The position numbers and the translations under genes are program-made. Source: Monodelphis domestica (taxonomy: Eukaryota; Chordata; Mammalia; Didelphimorphia; Didelphidae). From it: a DNA stretch of 64,000 bases. Shown piece after piece: positions 46,201 through 55,279 of this stretch. The stretch is from the NCBI RefSeq assembly GCF_027887165.1, contig NC_077228.1:180053697-180117696 (forward strand), written 5' to 3'. Numbering within the stretch: position 1 is the stretch's first letter; every line of letters starts with the position of its first letter. Below the pieces are notes generated by a model. It was not told where the DNA came from. It ran no database searches and saw only the letters and a program-made list of their open reading frames with translations.

Positions 46201-47044
46201 TTTCACTGGATTCTTCACGCTGGAAAATGTGATATTCCAGGCTAATGTTGGCCAAATTTGGCCACAACCTTTATTTGTAGGAGGGGCATCTATCGTCCTG
46301 TAGGGGTGAAAATAAGGAAACCCAAAGATATGCCTCTGAGTACAGAATGTTAGCCCTGAACCCTACTTCTACAGGTAAAAGACATATTTCTACATGGGCA
46401 GTAGAATAGGCACAGAGACATTCTAAAGGGGTTAGGGGTGGGTGAGAGAAGGCAAGGGAGAAAAGAGATGTAATTCTCCTTTTTTTTTAAATCTGTGCCT
46501 CCTGATTTAGAATTGATACAGTTCCAAGGCAGTAAGGGGCTAGGCAATGGGAGTTAAGTGACTTACCCAGATCACATTTGAACCCAGGACCTTACATCTC
46601 TTGGCCTGGCTCTCTATCCATTGAGCCACTTAGTTGCCCTAAGATGTAATTCTTTTTAAAGGTTCACCCATCCCTCCCAAAATTGCTTTTTAGCTGAGCG
46701 TATCCTTTCCTCCATCTCATAGTTATCTGTTCTAGTCTTTCTATACATGCCCTTCACTCCCACACCCCCTGATATGTTTATCAAATCCCCTTGACGAGCA
46801 CTAATAGACTGAAAGCCCTCAATCTGGGCCATTCTCTTAAGTAACACAAAATTCTAACTAAATAGCTACAATTTCCTCTACTCTGAATCAGGGCTTACCT
46901 TTCAAGTGGAGGTAGAGTTGGAGATGATAAAGGAGAGGAAGGAGGAGAAATAGGTGGAATGGGATCAGGGGGACAAGCTTTTCTCTTTTTGAATAACATT
47001 CTGGCTCTCAATTTCCTTCTTCTCCGATATTTGTGCTTGGTCAT
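22225..47044 (-). CDS. PRR11: PRR11, proline-rich protein 11 (complete coding sequence, 9 coding exons)
   Basis: Nine exons join with matching phases to 1146 nt (381 aa plus stop; human is about 360 aa). PRR11 is a nuclear protein that peaks in late S to G2/M and promotes cell-cycle progression and chromatin condensation. Seen in order: a basic start [16 protein letters not shown]; a Ser/Pro region; a conserved [11 protein letters not shown] segment with a likely coiled coil ([20 protein letters not shown]); a Cys/His cluster [13 protein letters not shown] as in the family's zinc-finger-like motif; a 12-Pro run; conserved [10 protein letters not shown] and [10 protein letters not shown]; a KEN triplet in the block [14 protein letters not shown], a candidate APC/C degron; and the end LLSTSSFDE. 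Exon 1 is expected to be non-coding, near 56.2 kb. Exon 9 uses a GC donor. The gene runs head-to-head with SKA2 and points toward SMG8, as in human. Confidence 0.93.
22470..22640 (-). mobile_element. MIR-type SINE relic
   Basis: AAGTAACTGAGGCCCAAGAT followed by ACAGCTAGTAAGTATCAGAA marks a minus-strand MIR. Confidence 0.65.
22903..23100 (-). mobile_element. tRNA-derived marsupial SINE
   Basis: Minus strand, diverged. It includes TGAATCCAGGAACTCC and ends CACTGCCCC. Confidence 0.82.
23110..23420 (+). mobile_element. L2 3' end
   Basis: AAATTCCTTAAAGGCAGAGA and ATATTGAATAAAGTTGGTTG are L2 3' end text, split by a (GTTT)n run. Confidence 0.65.
23465..24532 (+). mobile_element. Solo LTR with tandem repeats at its left end
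   Basis: Starts TGTGAACCTTAA and ends CTCTAACA; flanks CCAT and CCAC are a probable 4-bp target duplication with one change. The first 200 bp contain three local duplications: a 47-48-bp unit (23466-23560), a 17-bp unit and a 26-bp unit. It sits in the tail of a minus-strand SINE whose last bases (CCCAGCTGCCCC) resume after it. Confidence 0.75.
24566..25337 (-). mobile_element. LTR of another class I-type family, minus strand
   Basis: On the minus strand it has a TATA-like CCCTATAAAGGG and an AATAAA signal (24656-24661), followed by a short GT-rich end as in LTR R-U5. A unit of about 85 bp is repeated two to three times (24840-25022). Both outer ends are uncertain. No internal viral genes adjoin it. 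Confidence 0.6.
25338..26142 (+). mobile_element. Solo LTR, related subfamily
   Basis: Starts TGTGAAGATTAA and ends CCCTTACA, with a perfect 4-bp target duplication GGTC (25334-25337 and 26143-26146). It is related to the two other plus-strand LTRs by its leader and by a shared GTGAGTGAAA-type segment. Confidence 0.85.
26150..26235 (-). mobile_element. MIR-like fragment
   Basis: Short minus-strand stretch with GAAATGAGATTTTCTTGACT and AAAGTCTAGCACTC; weak. Confidence 0.35.
26521..26617 (-). CDS. PRR11: PRR11 coding exon 9 (KEN motif, GC donor)
   Basis: 97 nt encoding [18 protein letters not shown] and then [14 protein letters not shown]; human has [18 protein letters not shown]. The acceptor is ctttgcag. 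The downstream junction reads TTTCAG then gcaagt, a GC-AG intron with an otherwise ideal donor context (CAG/GCAAGT). No GT donor that keeps the reading frame is present nearby. Confidence 0.9.
27531..28304 (+). pseudogene. L1 ORF1 remnant
   Basis: An open stretch of 162 codons with a Lys/Glu/Gln-rich coiled coil is followed, after a break near 28019, by [20 protein letters not shown], the typical L1 ORF1 C-terminal domain. The start is later than in intact L1s, so the N-terminus is also eroded. Confidence 0.75.
28717..29602 (+). mobile_element. Solo LTR (class I-type) nested in L1
   Basis: Bounded by TG and CA with a perfect 4-bp target duplication GTAT (28713-28716 and 29603-29606). It carries an AATAAA-type signal in its 3' part. 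A tandem duplication of about 46 bp (near 29325-29415) is absent in its sister at 36483. No internal viral genes are present. Confidence 0.85.
29880..33616 (+). pseudogene. L1 ORF2 remnant (endonuclease and reverse transcriptase)
   Basis: Endonuclease blocks [22 protein letters not shown] and [16 protein letters not shown] are readable, as are reverse transcriptase blocks including [10 protein letters not shown] and the C-terminal [20 protein letters not shown]. They are spread over several frames with stops, so no active protein is possible. Confidence 0.8.
32042..32342. mobile_element. Unassigned 301-bp insert in L1
   Basis: Interrupts the L1 reverse transcriptase region. AGGATACAAAATA (13 bp) occurs at both edges (32029-32041 and 32343-32355), as in a retroposon target duplication. 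The insert is richer in CG than the L1 and has no poly(A) tail. Its right end carries an inverted copy of adjoining L1 sequence. I do not recognise the family; one frame reads 63 codons without a known match. Confidence 0.6.
34372..34431 (-). CDS. PRR11: PRR11 coding exon 8
   Basis: A 60-nt exon encoding [19 protein letters not shown] with split codons at both ends; human has TPGKSQMDLRKLLRKVDVER. The acceptor is tttatcag and the donor is AG/gtaaca. It is too small to stand out as an open frame. The L1 that fills the next intron ends about 20 nt past its donor. Confidence 0.92.
34560..35330 (+). mobile_element. Older L1 ORF2 3' fragment in PRR11 intron 7
   Basis: Matches the L1 ORF2 C-terminal region of the other copies but is more diverged, with segments like [20 protein letters not shown]. 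It spans nearly all of the 921-bp intron between PRR11 exons 7 and 8. Edges are approximate. Confidence 0.75.
35353..35465 (-). CDS. PRR11: PRR11 coding exon 7
   Basis: 113 nt ending with two bases of a split codon. It encodes [18 protein letters not shown] and then [19 protein letters not shown]. Human has [19 protein letters not shown]. The donor is AT/gtaagg, and the split codon is completed by the first base of exon 8. Confidence 0.92.
35889..35987 (-). CDS. PRR11: PRR11 coding exon 6
   Basis: 99 nt, 33 codons, [18 protein letters not shown] onward to NSNNRNK before gtaaag. This is one of the best conserved parts of the protein; human has [18 protein letters not shown]. Confidence 0.93.
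36483..37361 (+). mobile_element. Solo LTR, same subfamily as the one at 28.7 kb
   Basis: TG to CA ends with a perfect 4-bp target duplication CCAG (36479-36482 and 37362-37365). It shares long stretches with the copy at 28717-29602. It lies in PRR11 intron 5, opposite to the gene's direction. Confidence 0.87.
37915..38125 (+). mobile_element. tRNA-derived marsupial SINE
   Basis: Plus strand, with GGACAGCTAGGTAACCCAGG at its start. It lies in PRR11 intron 5. Confidence 0.85.
38443..41303 (+). mobile_element. L1 with both ends present and internal deletions
   Basis: It has the L1 5' leader, part of ORF1 (to about 39535), then a jump straight to the late reverse transcriptase region, another jump near 39600 and a complete 3' end. 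About half of a full L1 is missing. GAAAGAAAGAGA flanks both ends (38431-38442 and 41304-41315), a likely target duplication. Confidence 0.85.
41304..41515. repeat. Purine-rich (GAGA/GAAA) tract
   Basis: About 200 bp of almost pure A/G on the plus strand, starting at the right target duplication of the L1 at 38443. It yields long Ser/Leu/Phe-rich spurious frames on the minus strand. Confidence 0.85.
41885..42058 (-). mobile_element. MIR-type SINE relic
   Basis: AAATCTGAGGCCCAGAGAAG and TGACTTGCCCAAGATTATAC. Confidence 0.7.
42060..42145 (-). mobile_element. L2 3' end fragment
   Basis: CTGACCTTATGGAACTTACA with GGGGATACAAAAATC is antisense L2. Confidence 0.55.
42502..42705 (-). mobile_element. 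tRNA-derived marsupial SINE
   Basis: Minus strand, full length, ending GCCACCTAGCTAGCCC. Confidence 0.9.
43274..43564 (-). CDS. PRR11: PRR11 coding exon 5 (Cys cluster and proline tract)
   Basis: 291 nt, 97 codons. It begins [20 protein letters not shown], a CxxC followed by CH, then a variable linker and the proline run encoded by GGT/GGA triplets, and ends RTKTLQ before gtaaga. Human has SCPSCGQTCH and a similar proline block ending AKALQ. The linker is poorly conserved. Confidence 0.92.
43334..43382. repeat. GGT/GGA triplet repeat encoding the PRR11 proline run
   Basis: Thirteen or so GGT/GGA triplets on the plus strand, read as Pro codons on the minus strand. Confidence 0.9.
43590..43690 (-). 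mobile_element. MIR 3' fragment
   Basis: AAAGCACTGTGCTAAGTGCT with a flanking (TAA)n stretch. It lies directly upstream of PRR11 exon 5's acceptor. Confidence 0.6.
43917..44120 (+). mobile_element. tRNA-derived marsupial SINE
   Basis: Plus strand, close to consensus (GGGGCAGCTGGGTGGCTCAG). CATGTGG on both sides is a probable short target duplication. Confidence 0.92.
44370..44575 (-). mobile_element. tRNA-derived marsupial SINE
   Basis: Minus strand, full length, ending CTACCTAGCTGTCCC. Confidence 0.87.
44775..45640 (+). mobile_element. Old L1 3' end, interrupted
   Basis: L1 ORF2-end and 3' UTR text at 44775-45150 and again at 45410-45640 (GGCCAATATGGGAATTTG). Between them is unrelated sequence that begins with an L2-like end (45155-45215). 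Confidence 0.6.
45155..45215 (+). mobile_element. L2 3' end fragment
   Basis: CAGGCACTTACTAAATGCTT followed by GACTGATTGA is the extreme L2 3' end. Confidence 0.55.
45800..45922 (-). CDS. PRR11: PRR11 coding exon 4
   Basis: 123 nt, 41 codons, phase 0 at both ends. It encodes [20 protein letters not shown] and then a heptad-like helix ending KLQEALK. Human has SLEVLKDTIFPSRICHREL and CKLQEALK at the same place. The donor is AAG/gtcagt. Confidence 0.92.
46144..46297 (-). CDS. PRR11: PRR11 coding exon 3
   Basis: 154 nt, encoding from [10 protein letters not shown] to CCQSSITQ. The C-terminal half aligns with human WTNRVWSIYSWCQNCITQ. The acceptor is ccctacag and the donor is CAG/gtatgg. Confidence 0.9.
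46485..46645 (-). mobile_element. tRNA-derived marsupial SINE, internally deleted
   Basis: Minus strand; about 30 bp around the usual CACACAGCTAGGAAGTG are missing. It lies between PRR11 exons 2 and 3. Confidence 0.82.
46899..47044 (-). CDS. PRR11: PRR11 coding exon 2 (start codon)
   Basis: The ATG at 47044-47042 lies 5 nt inside the exon after acceptor tctctgtag. 146 nt encode a basic N-terminus and a Pro/Ser-rich run ending LPPLE plus two bases, with donor gtaagc. Human PRR11 starts MPKFKQRRRKLKAKAERLFK, so the basic character and the position in exon 2 agree. Confidence 0.9.
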
Positions 47045-47504
47045 TTTTTCTACAGAGAAATTGTAAACAAAGATTTAAGTTGGGAGGGAAGGAGGAAGAA
47101 GAAGGCTTTTTTTTGGCCTCTAAACCTGTTTATGTAGTTTTTATTTACTTTACTAAGTAGATATAACTCCTCTTGACTTCTCCTCACCATGCCTTCAGGC
47201 CCAGAAGGACTTGTGTTTTTCATGGCCAGAATTCCGATCCTAGGGTACCTCTGTCAGTCTTGACTAATAATTGCCTCAGTTGTTCACCATATCCAGGCCT
47301 GGGTGTAAGCCACATTTCTCTATACTCCTCTTAAAACTGCGAGGATGCAGTGTACCATATTCTCCCTTTCCATTTATGGAACTATGGTTGATGCAGTTCT
47401 GCTATTGTTTCAGGAGTTGTCTATTCCCCTATAACTCTACTCAGCAGCTTTGTAACTTTCCAAACCAAAATATTCTTTGGGGTCACTAATCCTCTACATG
47501 TGTG

Positions 47505-47615
47505 GCCTCCCTCTATTAGAATGTAAGCTCCTTGAGGGCAGAGACTATCAAGAATTTTTATATTTGTAACCAAAATGCATATAAGTGCTTAATAAATCTT
47601 CATTCATTCAAAATG
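47505..47615 (+). mobile_element. L2 3' end
   Basis: GAATGTAAGCTCCTTGAGGG and GTGCTTAATAAATCTTCATT, close to L2 consensus. Confidence 0.7.
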
Positions 47616-47619
47616 ACTA

Positions 47620-48134
47620 TCTTTCCCATAAACTGAAGAAAATAACACATGGGTTATAGGCCATGTACAGAGCCAGGTAATTGTATAATTATTGATCACC
47701 ACTTGTAAGTTACAATTCTAATAGAAAACCATGCAAAGAGCTGAATCATTCCAGATCTAAGATTTGGAGTCTTCCAAAGTTTTGAATAGGTTTATTCTAA
47801 AATATAATTTAATTTTTTTAATTAAGCAAATTTTTGTTAATTTATAATTCATTTAAATGTAAATTTATTCAATGAGTAGAGAATACAGCCCCTCTCTGCT
47901 ACATGCTGGAATTTATTATTTTTTCACTAATAAGCTATGGTAGTAGTTTTTTGTTTGTTTTTTGTTTTCCTGGAGTCCTTTGCTATGTTGATTTTTCACC
48001 TATTTAAATCATATCTACAAACCTTTTTACTTCTCTGGGATGAATATTTCAGTTACTTTGGCCTTTTGTGATTGATAGGCAATTCACTAATTTGACAATA
48101 TTCCTGTAAAGCAACTTTACATAACATTTTATTG

Positions 48135-48169
<35 letters not shown>

Positions 48170-48300
48170 ATAAGTACAGTACATAGTAAAATATATACTA
48201 TATAAAATATTATTTTAAAAGCTACATGCTTCTTAGAAAACTCTTAATTTCAACTCGGGAAACCTACTCAAGAGGTTTGAACTTTTGCTACTGTGAAAGG
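47620..48300. other. PRR11 intron 1 stretch with no gene
   Basis: AT-rich sequence with a (TA)n run and no recognised gene or repeat family. Confidence 0.5.
48139..48167. repeat. (TA)n microsatellite
   Basis: About 14 TA units. Confidence 0.95.
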
Positions 48301-48309
48301 ACCTTTCAA

Positions 48310-48535
48310 GGACTGCTAGTTGGCATAACAGCTAGAGTAGGCACTTGGAGTTGGAATTGACTGGAATCCTACTTTAGACACATCATGGACAATTCACTTA
48401 ATCTCTCTCAGTCTCAGTTTTTTCAATTATAAAATGAGGATAATAATTATCATATCTACCCCATAAAAGGTTGCTGTGACAATCAAATGAAACGATATAT
48501 ATGACATTCTTTGCCAACCTACAAAAATGCTTGTT
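48310..48535 (+). mobile_element. MIR-type SINE relic
   Basis: AATTCACTTAATCTCTCTCA, then AATTATAAAATGAGGATAAT and GTTGCTGTGACAATCAAATG, in MIR sense order. Confidence 0.72.
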
Positions 48536-48603
48536 GTGATCTTAAGCTTCCAAAGAGCTTTGCTGGGTTTTGCCACAGGCACTTTGCAAACTTTGGTGTG
48601 TTG

Positions 48604-48629
48604 TCATCATCATCATCATCATCATCATT
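48604..48629. repeat. (ATC)n microsatellite
   Basis: Eight or so ATC units. Confidence 0.95.
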
Positions 48630-48631
48630 AT

Positions 48632-48830
48632 TTTAACTCTTATCATCCATTTTAGAATTAAAACTGTGTATCAGTTTCAAGACAAAAGAAGAGTAAGGGC
48701 TGGGCAATAGGGATTAAGTGATTTGCTCAGGGTCACATAGCTAGGAAGTGTCTGAGGCCACATTTGAATCCAGGATCTCCCATCTCTAGGCTTGGCTTTC
48801 AACCCACTGAGCCACCCAGCTGTCCCCATT
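48632..48830 (-). mobile_element. tRNA-derived marsupial SINE
   Basis: Minus strand, full length, next to an (ATC)n microsatellite; ends GCCACCCAGCTGTCCCC. Confidence 0.9.
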
Positions 48831-48839
48831 TTAAAAATT

Positions 48840-49860
48840 ATAATTATTATTTTTATTTCTAGTACTGGTTTTCTTTAACGACAGGGCAAATCTAAAAGTA
48901 AGAAGAGAAGTCACTTGGACTTATGAGCAAATGAGTGGCAAAACTAGAAATAGCCTTGCCCATCCTCTCCTGTTCCAATCACAACCCTGGACTCCTTCTT
49001 CCCACACTTCTGTTAGAATTGGAACAACCAGCTGTGGTCAGATTACACACGTGCCTTCTGCCTTTGTTCAGTGGAGGGGGCTCCAGGCACTTGGTATGCA
49101 CCTCTATGCCTGGCTTTCCTTTCAGCTGCCTGCCTGCTGGCTCCCATAGCTTTCTGCTAGGGATTGGGAAACCAGGGAGAATGCAGGTGCCAAAGGCAAC
49201 AATGTGGCACTGAGTGGGGTTAGGTGGGGTGGGCATCACCAGCCGATGCTTGGTGGGGGTGGGGAGTCGAGGGAGGCAAGGGAGGCAAGGGAGGCCTGCT
49301 TTTTGCCACTTTGCTAGGCAACGGAGGGTCAGGCTTAAAATAGTAGGTGACCCACCCTGGTTTATTCTTGGAAGTTGATGTTTGAATTCACTGTCATCCT
49401 CTGTGCAGAGAAAAACTCCAAGCTTGGAGGTGGTTATGAATTACTTTCCCACCTTCCCTCCCCCCACCAGCATCCCATAAGCTCTTTTGTCCTGGGATAT
49501 TTCCTCTTTTTGTTCAGGTTTTTTTTTTTTGGTGGTTGTTATTGTTCATTCTTAAAGAATCCTTAAAATAATTATATATATATAATCCAACTGGAATGGA
49601 ACAGAGAAATACTGTTCTGGCTAGTTAGGTTTTCTTAAGAGAAATATATTGTGTTAGATGTATTCCACCCCCTTTGCCTGGGCAGCATTATTTAGTTGCC
49701 TGTGTTGGAATCCCTATAGAACCTTCACAGAACAAGCCTCATGGAGTAGGTAGGGGGTACAGAGAAGGGGCCAAGATGGAGAAAGTTATTTTAAAATGGA
49801 AAACCTAAAGAAATTTAAATGAAGCTGACTAATGTCCCCCCAACTTCCACCCCCAATTAG
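48840..49860. other. PRR11 intron 1 stretch with no gene
   Basis: Locally GC-richer (49000-49330). Short open frames on both strands have no recognisable product. A small T-rich run lies at 49519-49530. Confidence 0.45.
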
Positions 49861-49861
49861 G

Positions 49862-50040
49862 ACCATAGATTTAGGTCTGATGAGGTCAACTAGTATAACT
49901 CCCTTTCCTCCATTTTACAGATGAGAGTAGGCTCAGAGGGGCTAAGGGAATTACCCAAATCTAACCGGTAAATTAGTAGCAGAATCCTCTTTCATGGTTC
50001 TAATTTCAGGACTCTTTTTACCATGCTATGATACATATTA
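49862..50040 (-). mobile_element. MIR-type SINE relic
   Basis: CCATTTTACAGATGAGAGTA and ATTACCCAAATCTAACCGG. Confidence 0.65.
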
Positions 50041-50107
50041 TCCTCTATAGTTCTATTATTTCTTTTGTCAGTTGTGATTTTTATTTATTTATGTATTCAT
50101 ATATTAA

Positions 50108-50288
50108 AAACCCTTACCTGTTTTGGAATCAATACTGTGTTTTGGTTTCAAGGCAGAAGAGTGGTAAGGGCTATGCAATGGGAGTTAAGTGACTTGCCCA
50201 GGGTCACACAGCTAGGAAGGATCTGAGACCGTATTTGAACCTAGGGCCTCCTGACTCTCTCAATCCACTGAGTCACCTACCTGCCCCC
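50108..50288 (-). mobile_element. tRNA-derived marsupial SINE
   Basis: Minus strand, with GACTTGCCCAGGGTCACACA; ends ACCTACCTGCCCCC. Confidence 0.9.
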
Positions 50289-50464
50289 TAACAGAGATTT
50301 TTTAAATAATTTTTTTTCTCCCATGTCCACTGAGCAAAAAGAAAAAAAATCCCCTGCTACAAACCCATAGTGAAGCAAAACAAATACCTATACTGGGCCA
50401 CATCCCAGAAAATATCTCAATCTGAATGCTGAGCCCATCACCCCTCCATTAGGCAGTGAGTAGA

Positions 50465-50640
50465 ACAGTCAGCTAGCTGGCTCAGTAGAGAGAGTGCCAG
50501 GCCTAGAGTTGGGAGGACCTGGGTTCAAATGTGACCTCGGACACTTTCTAACTGTGTGACCCTGGAGCAATCACTTTACCCTGTGTGACTCTTCTTAGAG
50601 CTGTTCCTAAGACAGAAACTAAGGGTTAAAAAAAAAAAAA
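50465..50640 (+). mobile_element. tRNA-derived marsupial SINE
   Basis: Plus strand, shortened near its end, with a poly(A) run at 50627-50641. Confidence 0.85.
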
Positions 50641-51349
50641 ACATTACTTGCTCTAGCCAGGGTTACAGTTGGTTCACTGATTGAGTTTAGGTGTTGGGAG
50701 TTGCAGTAAGGTAAGTCAATTCAATGTCTAGCACATAAAGGGGATTTCCCTAGCAGTTGGAGGGTGGTGGGTGGTCACTAGATTACAGAAGGAGGTGGGA
50801 AATGGTATAGGTCAAAACTTCCATGCTGATTAGTAATAGAATGGGACCACTTGCACTTCCAGCTTGGATGAGATAGAGAGACTGAGTTTCAAAAACAAAA
50901 ACTCAGTATATGTACATAATGAAATTGGGAATTTTGCAGAGTAACGCTCAAATTCAAGGAGTATAGTATTTTTCCCTGAAGCATTAAGCATTTATAATTA
51001 TTATCTTTCCTAAAATCATTTCATGATCCCATGAGTGACATGAATCCCACTGATGGGTCAGGTGGGATCTAAACTGCTCACCTGGGTCAAAAACTCCTTG
51101 TTTCATGACTCTCAAAAGTATTTTTTTTCCTCCCCTAAAACACAGCACAATGAATTACAAATGTATTTTTATTTTGGATTATTTTTGATATTGTAGTGCT
51201 ATTTAAAACAGGAACCAGATAAGCTAAAGGAATATATATTGAAATCTAGGAGGACAGGTAAAAGTTGGCAATATTTAGGAATCTTTAGTGCAACTTCCTA
51301 ATACAAGGTGTACATGATTCATTGTTGAGGCTCCTTCTAAGGTTTAGAA

Positions 51350-51770
51350 GTTATGGATGTTTGGGCCTACTGGCTGTTCCCTATACTTGACATTCCATTT
51401 CCCATCTCCATTCATTTGCAAAATGGTTCTCCCAATTTGGGAAATAGCTCTTTGTTACTTCCATTTCACAGATTCCTTAATCTTCAAAACACACTTCCTA
51501 CTTAAGGCTTTTCTTGACACCCCTCTCTCCTTTTTAGAATGTTCTCCTTCCTAAAATTACTTTGCATTATATTTTGTCCACACAATATATTTATTTATGT
51601 GCAGTGTTGTGTCTTCCCTAATGGAAATGTAGGATTCTTGAAGGCAGAAACTATTTTCCTCCTCCCCTCCCCCCAGGGCCCCAGCATGGTGTCATGCATA
51701 AATAGGATCATAGATACAAAACTAGAAAGGATCTTGCCATATGCCTAATAAATTGTTTTTGGATTGAATT
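51350..51770 (+). mobile_element. L2 3' region
   Basis: CTTCCTACTTAAGGCTTTTC, GATTCTTGAAGGCAGAAACT and the closing GCCTAATAAATTG follow L2 order. Confidence 0.65.
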
Positions 51771-52159
51771 TCTCTTTTCTTGGTTACCTTAGTTTCACTA
51801 AACTCTTTTACTTGTCTGGCCTCTTTTCCCTGAACCCTTCTTCAAGGGAGCCTTGATTTTCTGCCAGGAGAGGAAGTGAGAAATGTGGCCCCTTTACTCT
51901 CCTTAGGGAAAGGGGGTCCTGGCCTAGAATTATTCTATTCTACCTCCTTCCCTTGAGTCACACAATGGCAACCCCAAGTAACATGGAGAAGGCCCCTTGA
52001 TATATTTGCAATTCTGGTTAATTTATTTTCCCCTAGCTTCTGAGCCACCACACACTGTCTTTTCTCTGTAACGACTCCTTTTCTTACTAGTTCTGTTTCT
52101 CTTCTGACTTCTTAGGGTGAATAGTCTTTATTTTTTCTCCCTCTACAACATATATTTTT

Positions 52160-52325
52160 TTAACCTCTTAGAATTGATTTGTACCAAGGTAGAAGAGCAG
52201 TAAGGGCTGAGCAAATGAGATTAAGTGACTTGCCCAGGGTCATACAGCTAGGAAGTGACTGAGTACAGATTTGAACCCAGGACCTCCTGGTCTCCAGGCC
52301 TAGCCCTCTTATTCACTTACAGAGC
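52160..52325 (-). mobile_element. tRNA-derived marsupial SINE
   Basis: Minus strand, diverged at its 5' end (CTCTTATTCACTTAC). Confidence 0.82.
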
Positions 52326-52499
52326 TTCAGTTAACACCTTTGTGTAGATGAGTTACTAAGTCTATATCACCAACCTTGACCCAAGCCTTATATCCTAAAC
52401 ACAATTACAACTGCTTAGAGAATATGTCAATATTCCATCATTATTTCAGACTGAATTTGTTAGAGAATGAATTTCACAAAAGGACCAGAGCTTTTGCAT

Positions 52500-52680
52500 G
52501 GAAAGGTACTTAGAAGCCATGAAGTTCAACTTGAATGAACAGATGAGGAAACCTAGACCTTGGGAGAGTAAGTGACTTGCCCAAAGGCACACAGCTAGTA
52601 AGAGGCTATGGCAGAATTTGAACCCAAGTCTTACTGACTGCAAATATAGCACTATTTACTACACTATGATTCTTCCTGAC
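52500..52680 (-). mobile_element. MIR-type SINE relic
   Basis: CAGATGAGGAAACCTAGACC and GCACACAGCTAGTAAGAGGC. Confidence 0.7.
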
Positions 52681-52689
52681 TTAGGTGCA

Positions 52690-53285
52690 CCATCATTCTT
52701 CTAGTATCTGATAGGTGAAGCCTCAGTACTAGTTCTGACTCTTGACTCTATATTGTAAAAATTAAATTATCTCTAATAATAAAATATTGTATTTTATTAG
52801 GTTTATTAAGGATTATTAGAAATCAAGGAATTAGCTAATTAGCCCATTCAGAATCCCTGTGCTTAGCTTAGCTTACCACTATACTTCCTACATCATTGCA
52901 ATGGCAGAGAGGCATGGGAGGCTTTACTGCCAGTTAAATACCAATTGTGATCTCCCCAACCTGGGGACTCAGGAGAGATTATAGGGAATTCTGGGAAATA
53001 CCAAGGACTTCTGGGGATTGAAGTCTGGGGTTCAAAATCTCCATTTATACAATATCTAATTCATTAAGAAACCCCATTGAGTCTACCTCATCTCTCCCAT
53101 CTGCCCCTCTTCTTCCTCAATGCTACCACCCTAATAAAAGTTCTTCTTTGCTATCTCTTGTTTGGGCTACTGTCCTAGCTTTTTATGGTTTTCTAAGCAT
53201 GAGACCAAGTAATATTACTGTTCAAAATCCTTTAGTGTCTCCCACTAATCCTTGTCTACTGAGTTGAGTTTGATTTGAAAAGGAT
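52690..53285. other. PRR11 intron 1 stretch with no gene
   Basis: Nothing recognised except AT-rich sequence at 52760-52830 and a possible L2-like piece at 53140-53285. Confidence 0.4.
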
Positions 53286-53289
53286 TAAA

Positions 53290-55140
53290 TCAATCAAGAA
53301 AGCAAGCATTTAGTAAGCACCTACTTTGTTCCAGGCACTGCACTGTGTCCAAGGATACAAATATAAGGAATGAAACAATCTCTATTTGCCAAAAACCTGT
53401 ATGGAAGAGAAAAGAAATACATATAGATTTACTTGTAGCATTATTATAAATCTAATAAATACCAATATATACAAAGTACATAAATGCAAAGGAGTTTAAG
53501 AGAGAGGGTATTAGTGGCTGGGGGATCAGGAAAAGCATTATGCAGAAAATAGTGTCTGAGATGCCTCTGTTCCTAGCTGTGTGACCATGGGCAAGTCACT
53601 TATCCCCCATTGCCTACCCCTTATTACTCTTCTGTCTTGGAACTGATACTTAGGATATATTCTAAGACAGAAGGTAATGGTTTAAAAAAAAGATTCCTTT
53701 GGCATCAGTGTATAGGATAGACTAGAATGTAGTGATACAACATAGGTAGACCAATTAGGAGGCAATTGCAACAATTTAATCATGTAGCAATGAGCACCTA
53801 AAATAAGATGGTAGCTATACAAGTAGAGAAAAGGGGTACAAAAGTGAGGAAAAATATGGGATAAGAGAAAGTAAGGAGTTTAGAATAATGGCCAAGATTA
53901 CATTCTTGAGACACGGGAAGGATGATGGCATCTCTGAGAGAAATAATGAGTTTCAGAAATAGGAAGGGTTTAGGACAAAGATATTGAGTTTAGTTTTGTA
54001 CATGTTGAGTTCGAGATGTTTTCAGGACATTGTTTGAAATGTCCAGTAATCAAATGGTGATCAAGGAGAGACTAGGGTTGAATATAAATATATAGATGGA
54101 GGAATCATATGCATAGAGATATTTCCCAGTAACTGATGATGGTATCAAAAGAAAAATTATAGAAGTAAGAGAGAAGAGGGTTCACCATAATTAAGAGATG
54201 TGATATGGATGATGACTCAGCAAAGGAGACTGACAAGGAATAGACAGAGAGGCAGGAAGCAAATCAGGAGTAAATAGTGTCACAAAAACCCAGAGAAGAG
54301 AGAGTTTCCAGGAAGGAGACTTCTATAACATGTCAAAAGTAGCTGATAGGCTGGGAAGGATTTAGATAGCAAAAAGACTATCTAAATGAGCAATTAAGAT
54401 ATCCTTGGAAACATTGGAAAGAGCAGTTTCAGTTGAGTGATGAAGTAAAAAACCAGATTGCAAAGGATTGATAAAGGAAAGAGGAAGTGGAGGCAGGGAG
54501 AGTAGAAAACGTTTTTGAGAAGTTTGGCTAAGAAAGGGAAGAGAGATACAGGATGATTACTTTAGGGGACAGTATGTTTTAATAAAGGTTTTGTAAGTAT
54601 AGGAAAGACTTGAGTGTGTTTGAGGGTGGTAATGAGGGAACCAGCTGATAGGGAGAGGTTTGAGAGGGGATGGTTAAAGATGGAATATGCTGGAGTAGAA
54701 TGGATCAAGTATACATGTAGAGGGATGAGAGAAGAATATCATATCAAATAGCCTTTTTTCCCCCATAGAGGCAAGGTGAGAGAAAGGATAGAGGAAAAGG
54801 CCTGGGGGTCTGAGGAAGAAAGAGATTTGGGACAGCATCTAGGGGAGTGAGATTCAGAATCGGAGAGAAATAAAGGAACTGCTTAGTTGCAGTAAGGACT
54901 TACTTGATAACATGAATTTGTAAATTTATTCAGCAATATTGTGGGTCCTGCAGCTTCATTCAATGGCTCTGAATAGGAGTAGAGGAGGTAGAAGGTAGGA
55001 AGGAGTAATCCAAGGCTGTGGTTAAATAAAAGGCAAAAGATTCAAGAGTAGAGGACAATATATAGTTGAAATTTCTAATTTGTAGGTTGAGGTTAGAGAG
55101 AGAAGAAAGTATGGTCAGAATAGGGTAAATGGTACTTGGA
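53290..55140 (-). mobile_element. L2 LINE, long antisense copy
   Basis: Starts with the antisense L2 end (AGTAAGCACCTACTTTGTTC) and extends about 1.7 kb into the reverse transcriptase region, interrupted by a SINE at 53568-53695. Heavily decayed. The upper limit is approximate. Confidence 0.68.
53568..53695 (+). mobile_element. tRNA-derived marsupial SINE, 5'-truncated
   Basis: Starts in mid element (CTAGCTGTGTGACCATGGGC) and is nested in a minus-strand L2. Confidence 0.82.
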
Positions 55141-55279
55141 TGGGGTAAGAAAAAAATTACATCTTTATTTTCATTAACCACAAACTGAAATTTAGCATTT
55201 CCTTCAATTATCAATGTGACTATTCAAAGAAATTGTTTATAGCCTTCACCAGTGCCAAAGACGTGCATGATTTAAGAAG